A stretch of DNA of 58,165 nt from DATJAJ01 sp035622335 (GTDB taxonomy: Archaea > Thermoproteota > Nitrososphaeria > Nitrososphaerales > Gagatemarchaeaceae), in NCBI GenBank assembly GCA_035622335.1, contig DASPVO010000089.1, positions 1 to 58,165 on the forward strand, written 5' to 3'. Below the pieces are notes generated by a model that was not told where the DNA came from, made no database searches, and worked only from the letters and a program-made list of their open reading frames with translations. Shown piece by piece: positions 34,219 through 43,655 of this stretch. The stretch's first letter is position 1. The number at the start of each line of letters is the position of its first letter. The position numbers and the translations under genes are program-made.

Positions 34219-35277
34219 TTGGACAAGATTAGGGTGGGGGTCCTCGCAGCGACTGGCATGGTGGGTCAGAGGTACGTCACCATGCTCGCGGGCCATCCTT
34301 CCTTCGAGCTCGTCGCGGTTGCTGGGATGGAGAGCGCGGGAAAGCTTTACGGAGAAGCGGTCCGGTCAAAGCAACAGTTCCCTCTTCCCAAGGAAGTCTC
34401 GAAGATGGTCGTCAGCGACACGAGACCCGGAGCGTTCAGGGCCGACTTCGTCTTCTCCGCCCTTCCGACCGATGCAGCGTCGGTGGTCGAACCAAGGTTC
34501 GCAAGGTCAGGCTACAAAGTGATAACCGACGCGAGCCCTCACAGGATGGACCACGACGTCCCTCTGCTCGTCCCCGAGGTCAATCCAGAGCACATCGTGC
34601 TTCTCGAACGCCAACAGAGAGGTAGGAAGTGGAAGGGCTTCATCGCGGCCACGCCGAACTGCACGGCTGCTGGTCTGGCTCTGGTCCTGAAACCGATACA
34701 TGATGAGTTCGCGCTGCGGCGTGTGGTGGTCAACACGATGCAGGCGGTTTCGGGAGCCGGCTATCCCGGTGTCCCCTCGCTCGACATCCTCGACAACGCA
34801 ATTCCATTCATCAAAGACGAGGAGCAGAAGGTGGAGACCGAGCCACTGAAGATATTGGGGAAACTGGATGGGGCTCGGGTCAAGCCGTCCGACATCAGAT
34901 TGAGCGCGACATGCCACAGAATCGGCACGACCGACGGGCACATGGAGTCGATATACATGGAGACCAAAAGCAAGATTGACATCGAGCGGCTGGGCCGCGT
35001 GCTCCGCTCCTTCAGGGGAGAGCCACAACGGCTGCGGCTCCACACTGCACCGAAGCAGCCCATCCTCGTCGACGAACGCAACGACCGGCCTCAGGTCAAA
35101 CTCGACAGAAACGCTGGGACAGTGCCGGGGATGGCCGTCGTCGCGGGCAGGCTCAGGCCGGGACTGGACGACTTCTCGGCGCGCCTAACGTTCGTCGCGC
35201 ACAACACGATCAGGGGTGCGGCGGGCTCGACGATACTCGCCGCCGAGCTGCTTCGGAGCAAGGGAATGATTGGCTGA
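34219..35277 (+). CDS. asd: Aspartate-semialdehyde dehydrogenase
   Basis: Reduces aspartyl phosphate to aspartate semialdehyde with NADPH. 352 residues, archaeal/fungal-type Asd. N-terminal GVLAATGMVGQRYV for the dinucleotide, active-site cysteine in AATPNCTAAG (Cys148), and the catalytic His region CHRIGTTDGHME. TTG start about 30 bases after a TATA-like CTAAATAGC. First gene of a tight threonine operon; it overlaps hom by 8 bases. Confidence 0.96.
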   Translation: MDKIRVGVLAATGMVGQRYVTMLAGHPSFELVAVAGMESAGKLYGEAVRSKQQFPLPKEVSKMVVSDTRPGAFRADFVFSALPTDAASVVEPRFARSGYKVITDASPHRMDHDVPLLVPEVNPEHIVLLERQQRGRKWKGFIAATPNCTAAGLALVLKPIHDEFALRRVVVNTMQAVSGAGYPGVPSLDILDNAIPFIKDEEQKVETEPLKILGKLDGARVKPSDIRLSATCHRIGTTDGHMESIYMETKSKIDIERLGRVLRSFRGEPQRLRLHTAPKQPILVDERNDRPQVKLDRNAGTVPGMAVVAGRLRPGLDDFSARLTFVAHNTIRGAAGSTILAAELLRSKGMIG

Positions 35278-36295
35278 TCGCCTCCGGTTGATTATAGTCG
35301 GGTTTGGGGTTGTGGGCAGGGCCGTCGGCTCTCTGATCTCTAAGAGACAGTTAGCCATCGAGCGCTCGGTCGGAGTCAAGTTTTCCGTCGTCGCGGTGGT
35401 AGACGGGAAGGGCTCAGTGGTTGACGAAAATGGTCTCGACCTTGCCTCACTCGTGGAGATCAAGCTCAGGACGGGGAGCATATCGCAGGGCGGAGGCGAA
35501 CCAAATGCGGTGCAAGTCCTAAGGGAGACACCCGCAGATGTCCTCGTGGAGCTGACGCCGGGTAGTGCAGATGGAGAACCTGGCCTGTCGCACCTGAGGA
35601 CTGCGATCACAAGCGGGAAGGACGTCGTCACCGCCAATAAGATGCCACTCGCCCTAGACTACAAGGGACTGATGTCAATGGCCGATCACCATGGACAGGG
35701 GATAAGGTATGGCGCATGCGTCGGCGCTGGGCTTCCAGTCTTTGAGTTCGGAGACGCGTGCGCTGAGACGGAAAGAGTGATTAGAATCGAAGGAGTTCTC
35801 AACGCGACATCCAACTTCATACTCTCCGAGATGGAATCCAGAGGCCAAGACTACACATCAGCGATAGAGTCAGCCAGGAAGGCGGGCTACGCCGAGACCG
35901 ACCCGAGGATGGATGTCGAGGGGACCGATTCGGCGTGCAAAGCGGTCATACTAGCCAATCACTTTTTCGGAACCGATTACGCGCTGCACGACGTGAAGTC
36001 CGAGGGAGGGATCAGCGGTCTGTCACGCGAGGTCGTGGAGACGGCCACCAGCGAAGGGAAGAGGGTCAGGATGCTCGCGCGGGTCGACCCCGACCCGGAG
36101 GTCGTTCTCGAGAACCTCGACCCAGGCGACCCCTTGGCGTTAAGAGGCGCATCGAACGCCGTCAGGTTCACGTGTGAACTCTCCGGCGAGCGGACCCTGA
36201 TGGGGCACGCCGCTGGGGGTGCGACTACGTCAACCGCAGTCCTAAGAGATCTGATAGCGACTGCTAGGGTACGAGCTGGGGAAACACATTCATGA
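35270..36295 (+). CDS. hom: Homoserine dehydrogenase
   Basis: Reduces aspartate semialdehyde to homoserine. 341 residues without an ACT domain, so not of the feedback-regulated bacterial type. Rossmann start IIVGFGVVGRAVGSLI, VVTANKMPLAL (substrate lysine region), GVLNATSNFILSEME and YAETDPRMDVEGTDSACKAVILA, the family signature. TTG start inside the end of asd; the stop overlaps the aspartate kinase ATG by 4 bases. Confidence 0.96.
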   Translation: MADRLRLIIVGFGVVGRAVGSLISKRQLAIERSVGVKFSVVAVVDGKGSVVDENGLDLASLVEIKLRTGSISQGGGEPNAVQVLRETPADVLVELTPGSADGEPGLSHLRTAITSGKDVVTANKMPLALDYKGLMSMADHHGQGIRYGACVGAGLPVFEFGDACAETERVIRIEGVLNATSNFILSEMESRGQDYTSAIESARKAGYAETDPRMDVEGTDSACKAVILANHFFGTDYALHDVKSEGGISGLSREVVETATSEGKRVRMLARVDPDPEVVLENLDPGDPLALRGASNAVRFTCELSGERTLMGHAAGGATTSTAVLRDLIATARVRAGETHS

Positions 36296-37689
36296 AACTC
36301 GTGATGAAGTTCGGAGGAAGCCTCCTCGCCGGCGACCGTGGAATAAACCGGGTCGTCAGGATAGTGAAGGCCGCCGCGAGAGGGAACAAAGTGGTCGTGG
36401 TCGTCTCCGCCATCGGTGACACCACTGAAATCCTTCTCGACGCAGCAGAGGCATCCAAGAGCTGGGACTCGAGCAGGATAGACAGCGTGATGACGAGGAT
36501 AGGCCGCATCCACACTCACGCCCTAAGGGGCTCCGGACTCGGAGGTGAGGAACTCAAAGCGGTTCTCACCACGAGCGAAGAGCTGCTCGAAAACCTGAAG
36601 CTCACGTTGACCGGGGTCTCGATCCTTGGGGAGCTCAGTCCAAGGTCTGTAGACCTGATTGTCTCGTACGGGGAGAGGCTCGCGGCCCCCATAGTGGCGG
36701 CAGCTCTCGTGAGTTCTGGGGTCACATCGGTCGCGTTGACGGGTGGCGAGGCCGGAATACTCACCGACGCCTCCTACGGCGAGGCCGTTCCTGACATGAA
36801 GAGGACGAGGGTAAGGCTGAGAAGGAAGATCGAACCCATGCTGAGCAAGGGTGTCGTCCCGGTCGTGACAGGTTTCATCGGTCAAACTTCCTCCGGCGAC
36901 ATGACGACGCTCGGAAGGGGAGGCTCCGACTACACCGCGACCATAGTCGCCGACTCCCTGGGAGCCGACGAAGTCTGGATCTGGACCGACGTCGATGGGA
37001 TAATGACCGCCGACCCGAGACTCGTCAAGGAATCTCGAGTCCTCGACTCGATAAGCTACCCGGAGGCCGAGGAGATGGCCTTCTTCGGCGCCAAGAACAT
37101 GCACCCACTTGCCCTTGGACCTGCGAGGCTGAAGAAGATCCCCGTCAGAATCAAGAACGGGTTTAAGCCGGAACTCAGCGGGACCAAAATTTCGGATGAA
37201 GAAAAGAGAAGCTCGCGCGTAGTGAAGGCCGTCGCGCTGGTGAAGAACGTGGGCATGATCACCGTCTCCGGCGAGTCGATGGTCGGACGTCCCGGCACGG
37301 CGGCTCGGGTCTTCGGCTCACTGGGCGAAGCTTCGATCAACGTTTTGATGATCTCTCAGAGTGCGTCGGAGCTCAACATGAGCATCGTGGTCAGGAGGCA
37401 GGCCCTCCACCGCGCAGCCAAGGTGGTCTCGGAAGCTTTGAAGAGGTCGGGGGTGGACGCAAACATACTCTTGGACCCAGAAGTCTCGGTGTTGGCCGCC
37501 GTTGGCGCGGGGATGAGAGAGACGCCAGGCGTGGGGTCCAAGATTCTGACAGCCGTGTCCAGGGCGGGGGTGAACGTCAAGATGATAGTGCAGGGGTCGA
37601 CGGAGCTCAACCTCTCGCTCGTGGTCAGGGAGGAGGACGCAGAGAACGCGCTCTCAGCTCTACACTCCGCGATCATAGCGAGAAGGTAG
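36292..37689 (+). CDS. lysC: Aspartate kinase
   Basis: Phosphorylates aspartate, the first committed step to threonine, methionine and lysine. 465 residues, monofunctional. KFGGSL at residues 6-11, SYGERLAAP and GRGGSDYTATIVADSLGADEVWIWTDVDG in the kinase domain (residues ~200-230), then two ACT domains (MITVSGESMVGRPGTAAR and VLAAVGAGMRETPGVGSK regions), consistent with allosteric inhibition by an end-product amino acid, probably threonine. Placed third in the operon although it catalyses the first step. Confidence 0.96.
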   Translation: MKLVMKFGGSLLAGDRGINRVVRIVKAAARGNKVVVVVSAIGDTTEILLDAAEASKSWDSSRIDSVMTRIGRIHTHALRGSGLGGEELKAVLTTSEELLENLKLTLTGVSILGELSPRSVDLIVSYGERLAAPIVAAALVSSGVTSVALTGGEAGILTDASYGEAVPDMKRTRVRLRRKIEPMLSKGVVPVVTGFIGQTSSGDMTTLGRGGSDYTATIVADSLGADEVWIWTDVDGIMTADPRLVKESRVLDSISYPEAEEMAFFGAKNMHPLALGPARLKKIPVRIKNGFKPELSGTKISDEEKRSSRVVKAVALVKNVGMITVSGESMVGRPGTAARVFGSLGEASINVLMISQSASELNMSIVVRRQALHRAAKVVSEALKRSGVDANILLDPEVSVLAAVGAGMRETPGVGSKILTAVSRAGVNVKMIVQGSTELNLSLVVREEDAENALSALHSAIIARR

Positions 37690-37696
37690 GGCAGGC

Positions 37697-38650
37697 TTGC
37701 GCGTCCTAGCTGACTCGGTTTCGGTCGTGGCGCCCGCTTCTTCAGCCAACCTCGGCCCCGGATTCGACGTCTTCGGGCTCGCACTGGGCAGGCCCCACGA
37801 CCGTGTGACCCTGGAGCGCTCTCCGTCGGGAGAATTCAGTCTGCGCTTACGGGTCACGCCCGACGTGGGAATCAGCAGTGAAAGCAAGAGGAACGCGTGC
37901 GGAGCGGTGGCAATGGCGATAGCCAGCGATTTCCGTCTGAAGGGCGACCTAAGGCTGAAGCTCAGAAAGGGCGTGCCGGTAGGGGTAGGAATGGGAGGGA
38001 GCGGGGCATCCTCAGCAGCGGCCGCGGTCGCGATGAACGAACTCTTCGGCCTCGGTCTGAAGGCAAAGGAGCTCATCAGGTATGCTGGGATCGGAGAGAG
38101 GGCATCCTCGGGAACCGCTCACCTAGACAACGTCACAGCCTCCATTCTCGGCGGCTTCGTCGTCGTCCCCCGGAACGGGTCGGAACCGATCAGATTCCAG
38201 CCCCCCGAGGCGATGAGGCTCTGCCTCGCGACCCCTCGAGCGCACCTTCCCTCTCGCAAGACCGAATACGCGAGGTCTGTCCTCCCCAGACGAGTAAACC
38301 TGAGTCAGGTCGTCGGCAACGTCTTTTCTTCGTCTCGTCTGGTCGCGGGTTTCGCGACCAAGGATATTGGGCTGATAGGAGAATCGATGCAAGATGAAAT
38401 CGTGGAACCAGCGAGAGCCAAGATGGTGCCGGGCTACGCGGCGGCCAGGCAAGGAGCGATTGAGTCGGGCGCTTCTGGAGTCTGCATCAGCGGAGCGGGT
38501 CCGACAGTTCTTGCGGTCGTGGACAGGAGAAGAGCGTCCCCAAACCGTGTGCTCGAGGCGATGCTTAGTAGTCTCCGAACGGCGAGAGTATCCTCAACCG
38601 GATTCGTGACCCGACCGGGAAGAGGGGCGTGGGTGGATGGATCTGGATAG
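37697..38650 (+). CDS. thrB: Homoserine kinase
   Basis: GHMP-family kinase making O-phosphohomoserine. 317 residues. N-terminal VVAPASSANLGPGFDVFGLAL, the ATP loop VGVGMGGSGASSAAAAVA and the C-terminal GVCISGAGPTVLAVV are the three GHMP motifs. TTG start 7 bases after the kinase stop; it overlaps thrC by 14 bases. Confidence 0.96.
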   Translation: MRVLADSVSVVAPASSANLGPGFDVFGLALGRPHDRVTLERSPSGEFSLRLRVTPDVGISSESKRNACGAVAMAIASDFRLKGDLRLKLRKGVPVGVGMGGSGASSAAAAVAMNELFGLGLKAKELIRYAGIGERASSGTAHLDNVTASILGGFVVVPRNGSEPIRFQPPEAMRLCLATPRAHLPSRKTEYARSVLPRRVNLSQVVGNVFSSSRLVAGFATKDIGLIGESMQDEIVEPARAKMVPGYAAARQGAIESGASGVCISGAGPTVLAVVDRRRASPNRVLEAMLSSLRTARVSSTGFVTRPGRGAWVDGSG

Positions 38651-39860
38651 AAACTGGTCCCTCCACTGCTTCGATTGTGGCTCTGAGATGAAGTCCGAGC
38701 CTCCAACCTTCCTCTGCCCGAAGTGCGGAGGGACTCTAGAGCTATCTCTTCGAAGGGGCTTTCTGAACAGGCGGACACTCTTCTCTCGCTCTGGCTCTCC
38801 TGGCATCTGGCGGCACAAACTAGCACTCCCTCCGGTGAATGGACTTCCAGTGAGCTTGGGAGAAGGCTCGACGCCGCTCCTCCGTTCCACCGGGGCGCTC
38901 TCCAGGTCTAACCGATACGAGGTTTACGTCAAAGTCGAGGGGCAGAACCCTACAGGCTCCTTCAAGGACAGGGGTATGACTGTCGCGATAACCCGGGCCA
39001 AACAGAGGCGCGCTGAGTCCTTAATCTGCGCATCAACCGGAAACACTTCTGCATCGCTCGCCGCATACGCCGCGAAAGCAGGCATGCGAGCCGTAGTGGT
39101 GATTCCCTCGGGTAAGGTCGCCTCGGGGAAGCTGGTCCAAGCCGTTGCCTATGGCGCGAAGATAGTGAGGGTGAAGGGCAACTTCGACAAGGCACTGGAG
39201 TCAACAATAGACGCCGTCTCGAAGGACAAGTCTCTCTACTTGATGAACTCCCTGAATCCCTTCAGAATCGAGGGACAAAAGACAGCCGCTTACGAGATCT
39301 ACGAGCAGCTTGGCCACAGAGTGCCCGATGCTGTGGTGATGCCAGTCGGGAACGCGGGCAACATAAGTGCTCTGTGGAAAGGCTTCGAGGAGATGCGCGT
39401 CTGGGGTATAACAAGGACGTCCCCGCGCATGATTGGAGTTCAAGCGGCCGGTGCGGCGCCGATCTACGCCGCTTACCTCAAAGGGGCCCAAGGAATCGAG
39501 CCCGTCGAGGCTCCGGAGACGATTGCCTCCGCGATCAGAATAGGGCGACCCGTCTCATGGAAGAAGGCCCTAAGAGCGATGAAGGACTCGGGGGGTGCCT
39601 GCCTGTCGGTTACCGACAAGGAAATCATCTCTGCGAGGTCGGCGCTCTCCAGCAGCGAAGGAATCTTTGTCGAAGCGGCGAGCGCAGCTCCGGTTGCCGC
39701 GCTCGGCAGACTCCCAGAAAGTCTGAGAAAAGGTTCCAAGGTGGTCTGTGTGGCTACGGGCAACGGACTGAAGGACCAGGAGTCCGTCCGGGTGGCTTTG
39801 GATGAAGTGCCGTTGGTGGACGGCGACTCAGACTTACACAAGTCGATTTCGAGCGCGTGA
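38637..39860 (+). CDS. thrC: Threonine synthase
   Basis: PLP enzyme converting phosphohomoserine to threonine. 407 residues. An N-terminal zinc ribbon (Cys11, Cys14, Cys27, Cys30) is typical of the archaeal/plant group; the PLP lysine lies in NPTGSFKDRGM (Lys110), followed by CASTGNTSASLAAYAA and the phosphate-holding VMPVGNAGNISALWKG. The last gene of asd-hom-lysC-thrB-thrC, which together with lysC covers every step from aspartate to threonine. Confidence 0.96.
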   Translation: MDLDRNWSLHCFDCGSEMKSEPPTFLCPKCGGTLELSLRRGFLNRRTLFSRSGSPGIWRHKLALPPVNGLPVSLGEGSTPLLRSTGALSRSNRYEVYVKVEGQNPTGSFKDRGMTVAITRAKQRRAESLICASTGNTSASLAAYAAKAGMRAVVVIPSGKVASGKLVQAVAYGAKIVRVKGNFDKALESTIDAVSKDKSLYLMNSLNPFRIEGQKTAAYEIYEQLGHRVPDAVVMPVGNAGNISALWKGFEEMRVWGITRTSPRMIGVQAAGAAPIYAAYLKGAQGIEPVEAPETIASAIRIGRPVSWKKALRAMKDSGGACLSVTDKEIISARSALSSSEGIFVEAASAAPVAALGRLPESLRKGSKVVCVATGNGLKDQESVRVALDEVPLVDGDSDLHKSISSA

Positions 39861-39936
39861 CTGACCGAGCCCTGTCTGTCCTTCGGTTGTCGTGATCCCA
39901 CAACGAATTTATCGCCATGCAAACCAGGAAGATCCA

Positions 39937-40293
39937 ATGATTAGGGAAGCCAACGTGACGCTCATGGTGAACGACATGGGAAAGGCCGTGAAGTTCTACA
40001 CCGATGTCTTGGGTCTGAAGTTGAAGTCCAGGTATGGGGATAACTTTGCCCAGGTTGAGGCGCCCGGGACTACAATCGCGTTACATCCCGCGTCAAAGGA
40101 GGGGCTGGATTCTAGTCGTTCGGAGAGCATCTCCATCGGTTTTGTGGTCGACGACCTCGACAGAGAGAGAGCTGAGTTAGAGAATAAGGGGGTCAGGTTC
40201 CTTAGAATGTTGGACGACGCCCAGGTCAGGTTAGCATTTTTCGCCGACCCTGACGGGAACCCACTGTACCTTTCGCAAAGCAAGTGGGGCTAG
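39937..40293 (+). CDS. VOC/glyoxalase-like protein
   Basis: 118 residues, a single vicinal-oxygen-chelate module pair: ANVTLMVNDMGKAVKFYTDVLGLKL at the start and VRLAFFADPDGNPLYL at the end, the usual betaalphabetabetabeta units. Metal positions are incomplete by eye, so it may bind rather than convert a ligand. ATG 39937 is preferred over the longer frame from 39892 because the TATA-like AATTTATCG at 39904-39912 lies about 26 bases before it. Confidence 0.82.
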   Translation: MIREANVTLMVNDMGKAVKFYTDVLGLKLKSRYGDNFAQVEAPGTTIALHPASKEGLDSSRSESISIGFVVDDLDRERAELENKGVRFLRMLDDAQVRLAFFADPDGNPLYLSQSKWG

Positions 40294-40329
40294 CTCGTGC
40301 GAAGGCGGACCCCGCCGGGTATTGATAGA

Positions 40330-40430
40330 TGCGGGGAGTGGGATTCGAACCCACGAACCCCTAAGGGATGGGATCTCCTAGCGATCAGCGCTTAAGTCCC
40401 ACGCTTTTAGCCAGGCTTAGCTACCCCCGC
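40330..40430 (-). tRNA. tRNA-Leu(TAA) with intron
   Basis: Minus strand, class II tRNA with long variable arm. Acceptor GCGGGGG/TCCCCGC, anticodon stem TGGGA/TCCCA, anticodon TAA at 40392-40394, T-arm GTGGG-TTCGAAT-CCCAC. A 16-base intron (40375-40390) sits at the canonical place after position 37. Mature length would be 85 bases. A TATA-like GTTAATAACG lies about 25 bases upstream. Confidence 0.93.
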
Positions 40431-40469
40431 AGGTCCCGCGACATCACGGCGCGTTATTAACTTCAGGAA

Positions 40470-42158
40470 CTAGCTGACGGTCTTTAGGACTTCATTGAGG
40501 CCCCGTGTGTTCAGGACATTCTTAGACTCGACCCAGGCCCTTCTTGCGACTAAGACGCCATAGTCCACGTTGTCCAGTCCCCCGGTCGAGTGCGCGTCTG
40601 AGTCAATTGAGAGCGTGACCCCAGCCTCAATGGCCCGCTTCGCCCAGACATCGTCGAGGTCGAGCCTGTCTGGCTGACCATCAATCTCGAGCATCTTCCC
40701 GTTGTCCCTCGCAGCTGCGATGACCTTCTTGAGGTCTATTGGGTTCCCTTCCCTCCTGCCAATCAGCCGGTTTGTCGGGTGGCACAGGAGGTTGACCTCA
40801 GGGTCAGAGAGGGCCCTGAGGATTCTCCCCGTGATTTTCTCTCCGCTCTGGTTGAAGCTCTGGTGGAGAGAGACAGCAACCATGTCGAACTCTTTCAGGA
40901 ACTCGTCTTCGAAATCGAGCGTCCCGTCGGCCTTGATCTCCAACTCCACCGACTTCAGGATCCTAAATGGCTTCAGCTCTTCGTTCAGTCTGTCGACATC
41001 CTTCCACTGCTTCCTGAATCTCTCCATTGTCAGACCGTTCGCGACTCTTACCGAGACGGAATGGTCTGTGATCCCGATGTACTCGTACCCTCTCTCCTTG
41101 GCTGAAGCCGCCATGCTCCTCAACTCTTCGGAACCGTCGCTCCAGGTGCTGTGCATCTGCAGGTCGCCCTTCAACTGGTCAGCGCGGACAAGATTCGGCA
41201 ATCGCTTCTCGACGGCGGCTTCAATCTCCCCCCTGTTCTCTCTCAGCTCCGGAGGGACGAACTCCAGCCCCAATTTGGCGTAGACCTCCTCCTCCGTCGA
41301 CCCCGCGATCCTCTCGCCCGTCTTGCGAGCCAGCCGATACTCGTTCAGTGTCATGCCCTTGTCTAGAGCGATGTTTCTCAGAGCGATGTTGTGATCCTTG
41401 GAGCCCGTGAAGTAGACCAGGGCCGCCCCGTACTCGTTCTTCTCGAAGACTCGGACGTCTACCTGGGCCCCCTCGACCAGCTTGACGCTCGCCCTCCTCG
41501 GTCCGCTCTCAAGCCTCTGCGCGACGCCCGGCAGGGCTCCTAGAAGTCCAATCGCTCTCTTGTCCGACGATAGAACGTCGAGGTCCCCCACCGTGCTCTT
41601 TCCTCTCCTGAGGCTCCCAGCCATCCCGACGACGACCCCATTATCGGCGTAGTACCTCCTCAGGCGCTCGAAGACTCCCTCTGCCTCGGGAAGAAGCATC
41701 CTCCTCTCGTAGCTCTTGAGCTTCTCAATCCCGGTCAGCATGGATGCCCTCACCGTCTCGCCGAACTCGTCGTTCAGTCTCCCTTCCACGAGAGCTTTCC
41801 TGAGCTCTTCGACGTTCGTTATTCCAAGGTCGTGGGACAATTTGTAGGCCGTCCTCGGACCGACACCCTGGACCTTCGTCAGCTCGGGCACGCCCGTCGG
41901 TATCTTCGCCTGAAGCGTGTCCATCAGTCTGAGACGTCCCGTCCCCAGATACTCGTCGATCTTCTTGGCGATCCCCGAGCCAACGAACTTGATCTCTTCG
42001 AGCTTCCCCGCCTTCCAGATCTCTTCTACGTCCTCGTCCATGTTTCGTACGCTGGTGGCCGCCCTGTGATAGGCGATCACTTTGAAGCGGTCTTCTCCGT
42101 TGGCTTCCACGAGGGACCCTAGCTTGTCAAGAAGGTCAGCGACCTCGAGATTCTTCAC
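40470..42158 (-). CDS. polX: Family X DNA polymerase with C-terminal PHP domain
   Basis: 562 residues, the PolX-PHP architecture of bacteria and some archaea, used in gap-filling base-excision repair. N-terminal helix-hairpin-helix region (VPELTKVQGVGPRTAYKL, residues ~88-105); polymerase palm with GSLRRGKSTVGDLDVL and VDVRVF supplying the catalytic aspartates; PHP domain with LQMHSTWSDGS, ITDHS, LCHPTNR and SIDSDAHSTGG metal ligands, likely a 3'-5' exonuclease or phosphatase. GTG start at 42158. Confidence 0.95.
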   Translation of the reverse strand: MKNLEVADLLDKLGSLVEANGEDRFKVIAYHRAATSVRNMDEDVEEIWKAGKLEEIKFVGSGIAKKIDEYLGTGRLRLMDTLQAKIPTGVPELTKVQGVGPRTAYKLSHDLGITNVEELRKALVEGRLNDEFGETVRASMLTGIEKLKSYERRMLLPEAEGVFERLRRYYADNGVVVGMAGSLRRGKSTVGDLDVLSSDKRAIGLLGALPGVAQRLESGPRRASVKLVEGAQVDVRVFEKNEYGAALVYFTGSKDHNIALRNIALDKGMTLNEYRLARKTGERIAGSTEEEVYAKLGLEFVPPELRENRGEIEAAVEKRLPNLVRADQLKGDLQMHSTWSDGSEELRSMAASAKERGYEYIGITDHSVSVRVANGLTMERFRKQWKDVDRLNEELKPFRILKSVELEIKADGTLDFEDEFLKEFDMVAVSLHQSFNQSGEKITGRILRALSDPEVNLLCHPTNRLIGRREGNPIDLKKVIAAARDNGKMLEIDGQPDRLDLDDVWAKRAIEAGVTLSIDSDAHSTGGLDNVDYGVLVARRAWVESKNVLNTRGLNEVLKTVS

Positions 42159-42215
42159 AATTTGGGCAAAAGACCAGCGACAGTTTTAAAGGCAGTTCCG
42201 GCGGGCTCGGCCTCG

Positions 42216-42485
42216 TTGGCCCGGTACCAGAAGGCGTTCGTCCTCCTGAAGGTGGACCCCGGTTACGAGAAGGATGTCGTAGAGGACCTCATGAAGCTTG
42301 ACGAGGTCAAGGAAGTCCACATAGTTCCGGGCGAATGGGATCTCCTCGCAGTGGTAGAAGCAGAGCGAGAGGTGGTTCTCCCCAGCGACGAGAAGGTCTA
42401 CAACCTTGTCATGGAAAAGATAGAGAAGACGAAGCACGTGAGGGATACAAACACCATGGTCTCCCACTTCTCTAGGACAAAGTAG
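42216..42485 (+). CDS. Stand-alone Lrp/AsnC effector (RAM) domain
   Basis: 89 residues lacking any DNA-binding helix-turn-helix. FVLLKVDPGYEKDVVEDLMKLDEVKEVHIVPGEWDLLAVVEAE is the betaalphabetabetaalphabeta ligand-binding fold of Lrp/AsnC proteins (about residues 6-50). Such free domains (SraA-like) bind amino acids or associate with full-length regulators. The TTG at 42216 is preferred to the longer frame from 42162 because a TATA-like GTTTTAAAGG at 42183-42192 would otherwise lie inside the gene. Confidence 0.85.
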   Translation: MARYQKAFVLLKVDPGYEKDVVEDLMKLDEVKEVHIVPGEWDLLAVVEAEREVVLPSDEKVYNLVMEKIEKTKHVRDTNTMVSHFSRTK

Positions 42486-42486
42486 C

Positions 42487-43581
42487 CTACCTCCACCATC
42501 CTAACTCTCTGGGGATGTCCGTGATTGTCACAGACCTGCCCCCCTCGATCGTAAGGTCGTCCTCGATCCTGACTCCCATTTTTCCTGGAAAGTAGACTCC
42601 GGGCTCGACGGTGAAGAACATCCCATTTCGCAGCTTCTCCTTCCCTCCCGGGATGATATAGGGCGCCTCATGTACTTCTAGGCCGAGGCCGTGACCGGTC
42701 CTGTGAGTGAAGCGTTCCCCCAGCCCGTCTGCAGCAAGAGACCTTCGCGCCGCACCGTCGACATCGCCAACCTCGGCCCCCTCGACCGCAGCCTCCCGTG
42801 CAAGATCGTTCGCTTGCGCGACGCTCCCGTACTCTTTCTCAAAACGCCTCGGGCTTCCCACGCAGAACGTCCTGGTGATGTCCGAGTGATATCCGTCCAG
42901 GCTGGAACCGAGGTCCATGACGAGTGGCTCGCCCCTCATAATTCTCCTCGATGACGGCCCGCTGTGTGAGTCGGCCCCCCTAGGGCCGCTCTGGACTAGC
43001 AGGTCGTCGACCTGCGACGCGCCCTTCGAATAGATCACGTCTGCCACACTCTTCGCTAGCTCGATCTCCGTCATTCCCTCGTGTAACATCCCTGGAATCT
43101 CCATGAACGCCTCGCTGAGTATCTTGGAAGACTTCTTCAGCGTCCTTACCTCGGCTTTGTCCTTCACTTCCCGAAGTCCTTGCAGCAGAGGCTCTCCGTC
43201 CTCTGGCCGTATCCGCGCGATTTTCAGGAGCCTACTGAGGTACAAGTAAGGCGAGCGACCCTCGATTCCCCACCTGCTCCCCCCTCGCACAGCCGCAGCA
43301 CCCTTCCTGAGAGCCGAGTCCGGTCCTTGGGAGTCGGTCCACGAGTAGATTTCCATGGCTGTTGCGCTCCTGCGGTAGGGACCCGATTCGATCTCGGGTG
43401 CGATGAGTCGTGGCTCGCCTTCCGATGGGACGAGGAGGACGAAGAGCCTCTCCAGGAGAAACGAGTTCACTCCGGTGAAATAGCGGAGGTTCGGCCCTGG
43501 CACGAGCACCATCCCATCCAGACTTGCATGAGCCAATGCCTCCTTCAGCCTCCAAAGCCTGGCTCGGTACGGGTCACTCAC
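42487..43581 (-). CDS. Xaa-Pro dipeptidase/aminopeptidase (M24B)
   Basis: 364 residues, pita-bread metallopeptidase removing residues next to proline. N-terminal creatinase-like domain to about residue 125, then metal ligands in VMDLGSSLDGYHSDITRTF, HRTGHGLGLEVHE, FFTVEPGVYFPG and GVRIEDDLTI: all five ligands (Asp, Asp, His, Glu, Glu) are visible. Its stop faces the Lrp-like gene one base away. Confidence 0.93.
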   Translation of the reverse strand: MSDPYRARLWRLKEALAHASLDGMVLVPGPNLRYFTGVNSFLLERLFVLLVPSEGEPRLIAPEIESGPYRRSATAMEIYSWTDSQGPDSALRKGAAAVRGGSRWGIEGRSPYLYLSRLLKIARIRPEDGEPLLQGLREVKDKAEVRTLKKSSKILSEAFMEIPGMLHEGMTEIELAKSVADVIYSKGASQVDDLLVQSGPRGADSHSGPSSRRIMRGEPLVMDLGSSLDGYHSDITRTFCVGSPRRFEKEYGSVAQANDLAREAAVEGAEVGDVDGAARRSLAADGLGERFTHRTGHGLGLEVHEAPYIIPGGKEKLRNGMFFTVEPGVYFPGKMGVRIEDDLTIEGGRSVTITDIPRELGWWR

Positions 43582-43655
43582 GTCCCAAGTTTTGCAGGTA
43601 CTGTTAATATCCTTAGATTGGAGTTCGAAGATGCCGCTAATTCACCCTCTTAATA